Source: CAYYOS01 sp964473355
Lineage (GTDB): Bacteria; Pseudomonadota; Gammaproteobacteria; Burkholderiales; REEB80
Length of the DNA: 8,795 bases
Direction of reading: 5' to 3'
NCBI GenBank assembly: GCA_964473355.1
Contig: CAYYOS010000107.1
Location: 1 to 8,795, forward strand
The position numbers and the translations under genes were made by a program. The notes under the pieces are model-generated. The model was given only the letters and a program-made list of their open reading frames with translations, was not told the origin of the DNA and did no database searches. Of the stretch, positions 6,717-8,795 are shown in pieces (the stretch's first letter is position 1; every line of letters starts with the position of its first letter).

Positions 6717-7506
6717 GAAGCATATTCGAATATTAGGCCTGGTTATACTTTTGTCACTGGGCGGTTGCGGGATCTTAACTAACCTACAGGACGAAACCCG
6801 TGGTTGGTCCGCGCAGCGTTTATATTCCGCCGCACGCGCGGAAATGAACGATGGAAATTATGAAAAAGCCATAAAATATTTTGAAACGCTGGAGGCACGT
6901 TATCCATATGGACGGTATGCGCAGCAATCCCAATTAGAAATAGCATACGCCTATTATAAGGATAACGAGCCTACCTCCGCTATTGCGGCGGCAGACCGCT
7001 TTATTAAGCTTCACCCTAATCACCCTTATGTGGATTACGCTTACTACTTAAAGGGCTTGGCGAATTTTAACGAAAATCTAGGTTTATTTAGCGCGCTCGC
7101 CCCCCAAGATATCAGCGAGCGTGACCCGAAAGCCGCTCGCGAAGCCTTCGCGGCGTTTAAAGAATTGGTAACACGTTATCCGGAAAGCAAGTACGCGGCG
7201 GACGCTGTCGCGCGTATGAAATACCTAGTGAATGCCTTGGCCTCACATGAAGTGCATGTCGCGCGTTATTATGTCCGGCGCGGTGCGTATGTGGCGGCCG
7301 CCAATCGGGCACAATACGCGGTGCAGCATTATCCGCAAGCTCCTGCTACAGAAGAAGCGCTGGTGTTGTTGATAAAGTCTTACGCGGAATTAGGTTTGGA
7401 CGATTTAAAAGGCGACGCCGAACGCATCTTAAAATTAAACTTTCCAAAAAGCCGTTACGTAACAGGCGAACTGGAGCCGCGGAATGCCTGGTGGAAATTT
7501 TGGTAG
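6715..7506 (+). CDS. bamD: Outer membrane protein assembly factor BamD (ComL)
   Basis: A 263-residue lipoprotein and essential partner of BamA in the BAM complex, which inserts beta-barrel proteins into the outer membrane. Residues 1-18 are a lipoprotein signal peptide ending in the lipobox LGGC, so Cys18 would be lipidated. Gly19 at position +2 is compatible with sorting to the outer membrane. The rest is helical TPR-type sequence, with blocks such as LYSAARAEMNDGNYEKAIKY, ARYPYGRYAQQSQLEIAYAYY, HPNHPYVDYAYYLKGLANF and RYPESKYAADAVARM, all typical of BamD/YfiO. The start ATG at 6715 follows a weak GGA at 6705-6707 and gives an intact signal peptide. The gene is divergent from rluD, as in E. 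coli, but here with no intergenic DNA. It converges on the 60-residue gene with a 30-bp gap and no obvious terminator. Confidence 0.96.
   Translation: MKHIRILGLVILLSLGGCGILTNLQDETRGWSAQRLYSAARAEMNDGNYEKAIKYFETLEARYPYGRYAQQSQLEIAYAYYKDNEPTSAIAAADRFIKLHPNHPYVDYAYYLKGLANFNENLGLFSALAPQDISERDPKAAREAFAAFKELVTRYPESKYAADAVARMKYLVNALASHEVHVARYYVRRGAYVAAANRAQYAVQHYPQAPATEEALVLLIKSYAELGLDDLKGDAERILKLNFPKSRYVTGELEPRNAWWKFW
6730..6757 (-). promoter_or_regulatory. Candidate rluD operon promoter
   Basis: On the minus strand GTGACA (6752-6757, five of six to TTGACA) is followed after 16 bp by TAATAT (6730-6735, four of six to TATAAT). It lies within the bamD signal-peptide codons. The start site would fall about 10 nt before the rluD ATG, giving a very short leader in keeping with the lack of a visible ribosome site. 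Confidence 0.33.
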
Positions 7507-7536
7507 ATCACCTTCTTAGCGGACCCAACCACTGCA

Positions 7537-7719
7537 CTAGATGATCTCTTCACCTCGCCGTAGGCGTTCTTGGCGTTCTGCAGTTTCCGGAGTGCGCGCC
7601 ATTAAAGTAAATAATCGTGCGTCGTCCACCCATTGCAGTTTCTCTAAGTCCGTTAAGCGCGCAAAGGCATGTAGCTGTTCGTCGCTCACATAATAACTAA
7701 AACCACCTCTATTTTGCAT
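7537..7719 (-). CDS. Small 60-residue protein, partner of the upstream nucleotidyltransferase gene
   Basis: A short soluble acidic/basic protein with no signal peptide or membrane segment (FSYYVSDEQLHAFARLTDLE, then KLQWVDDARLF, then TPETAERQERLRRGE). It appears mostly helical. The pattern, an aromatic residue near the start, a QLxxFxxL helix, a KLxWxxxA helix and a final RxGE, resembles small proteins I recall being encoded beside DUF6036-type nucleotidyltransferases. This is memory, not a search. Its ATG overlaps the end of the nucleotidyltransferase gene by 11 bp and no ribosome site is visible, which suggests translational coupling. The tight overlap and sensible composition are the reasons to accept so short a frame. 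It has no HEPN RX4-6H motif, so it is not a classical HEPN toxin. Function is unknown; an antitoxin- or chaperone-like partner is possible. Confidence 0.7.
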   Translation of the reverse strand: MQNRGGFSYYVSDEQLHAFARLTDLEKLQWVDDARLFTLMARTPETAERQERLRRGEEII

Positions 7720-8197
7720 TGTGTAAACGCTTCAAATGCACAATATCCGCCGCATCCTGTGCGCGGGCAGCAGCTTCTTTTAAGTGTAGGAGATCCTCAA
7801 GGGCAATGAGCGAGACGTTAACCCCCGAGAGCGTGCGTATTTCGCGATTTTGATAAGCGGAACTGAATTCCAGGGGGCTCACCAATAGTAAATCAACGGT
7901 GGGGGATGTCGGTTTACCCGAGGACAAGGAGAATGCGATCATATTGCGAGTCTCAATCCAGGACTGACGCTGCGCGGGTATCGCTAATTCGGACAATTTA
8001 ACGGGAAGTACCGGTTTGAGGCCTAGAGAACCCGCGGTTTTAAAAAATTTTTCTAAATTATCCGCGTCCAAATCCACCCACAAATCTACATCCATCGTCA
8101 TCCGCGGTATACCATGCAGGTTCACCGCTAGACCACCGACCAGCAAATATTTAACTTGAAACCGCTCCAGCTCCCGAAACAGCTCATGATAAAACAC
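7709..8197 (-). CDS. Small nucleotidyltransferase-fold protein (DUF6036/AbiEii/MNT-like)
   Basis: A 162-residue cytoplasmic protein with the polymerase-beta-type nucleotidyltransferase signature. It has Gly21-Gly22 (LLVGGLAVNLHGIPR), then TMDVDLWVD with Asp36 and Asp38, and a probable third acidic residue Asp102 (PTVDLLLVSP), so the metal-binding triad appears intact. The carboxy-terminal segment ALEDLLHLKEAAARAQDAAD at 132-151 (Lys140, Arg145, Asp148) resembles the final helix of DUF1814/AbiEii and DUF6036 proteins. Relatives include toxins that modify tRNA ends, antitoxins of the MNT type, and uncharacterised proteins, so the activity cannot be stated. The start is GTG at 8197, only 2 bp after the glnB stop; no in-frame ATG is near and no ribosome site is visible. 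It overlaps the following 60-residue gene by 11 bp. Confidence 0.85.
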   Translation of the reverse strand: MFYHELFRELERFQVKYLLVGGLAVNLHGIPRMTMDVDLWVDLDADNLEKFFKTAGSLGLKPVLPVKLSELAIPAQRQSWIETRNMIAFSLSSGKPTSPTVDLLLVSPLEFSSAYQNREIRTLSGVNVSLIALEDLLHLKEAAARAQDAADIVHLKRLHNAK

Positions 8198-8199
8198 GA

Positions 8200-8538
8200 C
8201 TAAATAGCTGCTTCCCCGGTTTCGCCGGTGCGTATACGCAATACTTCTTCAACCGTCGACACAAAAATTTTACCATCGCCGATTTTTCCGGTGCGCGCCG
8301 CGCGCACGATAGTGTCTAACGCAGCATCGACTAAACTCGCTGGAACCACCAACTCAATTTTTACCTTGGGCAAAAAATCGACGACGTATTCAGCGCCACG
8401 ATATAACTCAGTATGCCCTTTCTGTCTACCAAAGCCTTTAACTTCGGTCACGGTTAAGCCGGTTACGCCGATGGCGGATAATGCCTCCCTCACCTCATCC
8501 AGTTTAAAAGGTTTTATTATTGCTTCAATTTTTTTCAT
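8200..8538 (-). CDS. glnB: Nitrogen regulatory protein P-II
   Basis: A 112-residue trimeric signalling protein that senses 2-oxoglutarate, ATP/ADP and glutamine and controls targets such as glutamine synthetase adenylylation and nitrogen-regulated transcription. The amino-terminal MKKIEAIIKPFKLDEVREAL and the T-loop GRQKGHTELYRGAEYVVDFL are textbook P-II. Tyr51, the uridylylation site, is present, and the B-loop TGKIGDGKIFV is at 83-93. The length equals that of E. coli GlnB. No amtB gene is adjacent, so GlnB is preferred over GlnK, although the two are hard to separate by sequence. The ATG overlaps the nadE stop by 4 bp (ATGA), and AGGAG at 8545-8549 lies 6 nt upstream. It is probably co-transcribed from nadE and from its own internal promoter. 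Confidence 0.96.
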   Translation of the reverse strand: MKKIEAIIKPFKLDEVREALSAIGVTGLTVTEVKGFGRQKGHTELYRGAEYVVDFLPKVKIELVVPASLVDAALDTIVRAARTGKIGDGKIFVSTVEEVLRIRTGETGEAAI

Positions 8539-8795
8539 GGTTTTCTCCTGAACCGCGGTTGGTATTTGGATGTTATAGGATAACGCCTGTCCTTGCCAAA
8601 TGCGCGTTGCGTGATGCGCACGCCCACTGGCGACTGACGGCGCTTATATTCGTTGCGGTCGATCATTTGGATCACCCGGCGCACGTCTTTTTCGGTAAAC
8701 CCGGCCGCGATAATTTGCGCGGGGCAAAGGTCATATTCTACATAAGCTTCCATAATGCCATCTAATATTTCATAGGGTGGCAAGGTATCTTGATC
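8535..8795 (-). CDS. nadE: NAD+ synthetase, 3' end only
   Basis: The enzyme makes NAD+ from deamido-NAD+ (nicotinic acid adenine dinucleotide) with ATP and glutamine or ammonia. The window holds the last 86 residues; the frame is open to base 8795. The visible segment shows DQDTLPPYEILDGIMEAYVE near the edge, then AAGFTEKDVRRVIQMIDRNE and YKRRQSPVGVRITQRAFG, and ends soon after DRRYPITSKY. These are hallmark carboxy-terminal blocks of the long, glutamine-dependent bacterial NadE, though the glutaminase domain that would prove this lies outside the window. The TGA stop overlaps the glnB start in an ATGA arrangement, which implies translational coupling of the two genes. Confidence 0.93.
   Translation of the reverse strand, partial: DQDTLPPYEILDGIMEAYVEYDLCPAQIIAAGFTEKDVRRVIQMIDRNEYKRRQSPVGVRITQRAFGKDRRYPITSKYQPRFRRKP
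8545..8549 (-). promoter_or_regulatory. Ribosome binding site of glnB
   Basis: On the minus strand AGGAG lies 6 nt before the glnB ATG, within the last codons of nadE. The genes after glnB lack such a site, which suggests glnB is the main translation entry point of this run. Confidence 0.7.
8572..8599 (-). promoter_or_regulatory. Candidate sigma-70 promoter for glnB inside nadE
   Basis: On the minus strand TTGGCA (8594-8599, five of six to TTGACA) is separated by 16 bp from TATAAC (8572-8577, five of six to TATAAT). A start about 7 nt downstream gives a leader of roughly 27 nt carrying the AGGAG site. It would serve glnB and the two genes behind it independently of nadE. Confidence 0.48.

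Noticed and set aside
7504..7545. Possible terminator between bamD and the converging 60-residue gene
   Set aside because: AGATCA and TGATCT are complementary but separated by more than 30 bases, with no GC-rich stem and no T-tract.
7537..8197. Classical HEPN-MNT or AbiE toxin-antitoxin system
   Set aside because: The 60-residue partner has no RX4-6H motif and no winged-helix AbiEi-like sequence, and the gene order does not fit AbiE, so I do not apply either name.
8228..8551. 107-residue plus-strand frame opposite glnB
   Set aside because: It is antisense to a textbook P-II gene and has no motif of its own.

Overview
The window looks like a core chromosomal segment of a proteobacterium, most likely gammaproteobacterial or close to it. 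Every recognisable protein is a close match in length and motifs to gamma/beta-proteobacterial versions. The pairs prfB-lysS and bamD/rluD-pgeF are arrangements known from E. coli relatives, and BamD is an outer-membrane assembly factor, so the cell is Gram-negative. Base composition appears moderate. I see no tRNA, rRNA, CRISPR array, insertion sequence or phage gene.

Layout. (1) Bases 1-1979, plus strand: the 3' part of prfB (release factor 2) followed after 4 bp by lysS (class II lysyl-tRNA synthetase). (2) Bases 1980-2830, plus strand: an AT-rich spacer, then a gene for an exported, low-complexity, Met/Ser/Gly-rich protein of unknown function with a small C-terminal beta-rich domain, closed by a strong rho-independent terminator. 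(3) Bases 2889-6716, minus strand: a compact four-gene run read rluD > pgeF > ZIP-family metal transporter > rimO. It joins two ribosome-modification enzymes (23S rRNA pseudouridines; methylthio-Asp on protein S12) with a peptidoglycan-quality enzyme and a metal importer. (4) Bases 6715-7506, plus strand: bamD, divergent from rluD, with the two start codons overlapping by 2 nt. (5) Bases 7537-8795, minus strand: nadE (3' end only) > glnB (P-II) > a small nucleotidyltransferase-fold protein > a 60-residue protein. All of these overlap or nearly touch, so they are probably one transcription unit.

The conserved part is translation (prfB, lysS, rimO, rluD), envelope biogenesis (bamD, pgeF) and nitrogen/NAD metabolism (nadE, glnB). 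The two places that depart from ordinary core content are the nucleotidyltransferase plus 60-aa gene pair attached directly behind glnB, and the repeat-containing exported protein at 2174-2788. The first is the better candidate for an undescribed two-gene module. All functional calls come from reading motifs by eye; no database search was possible.
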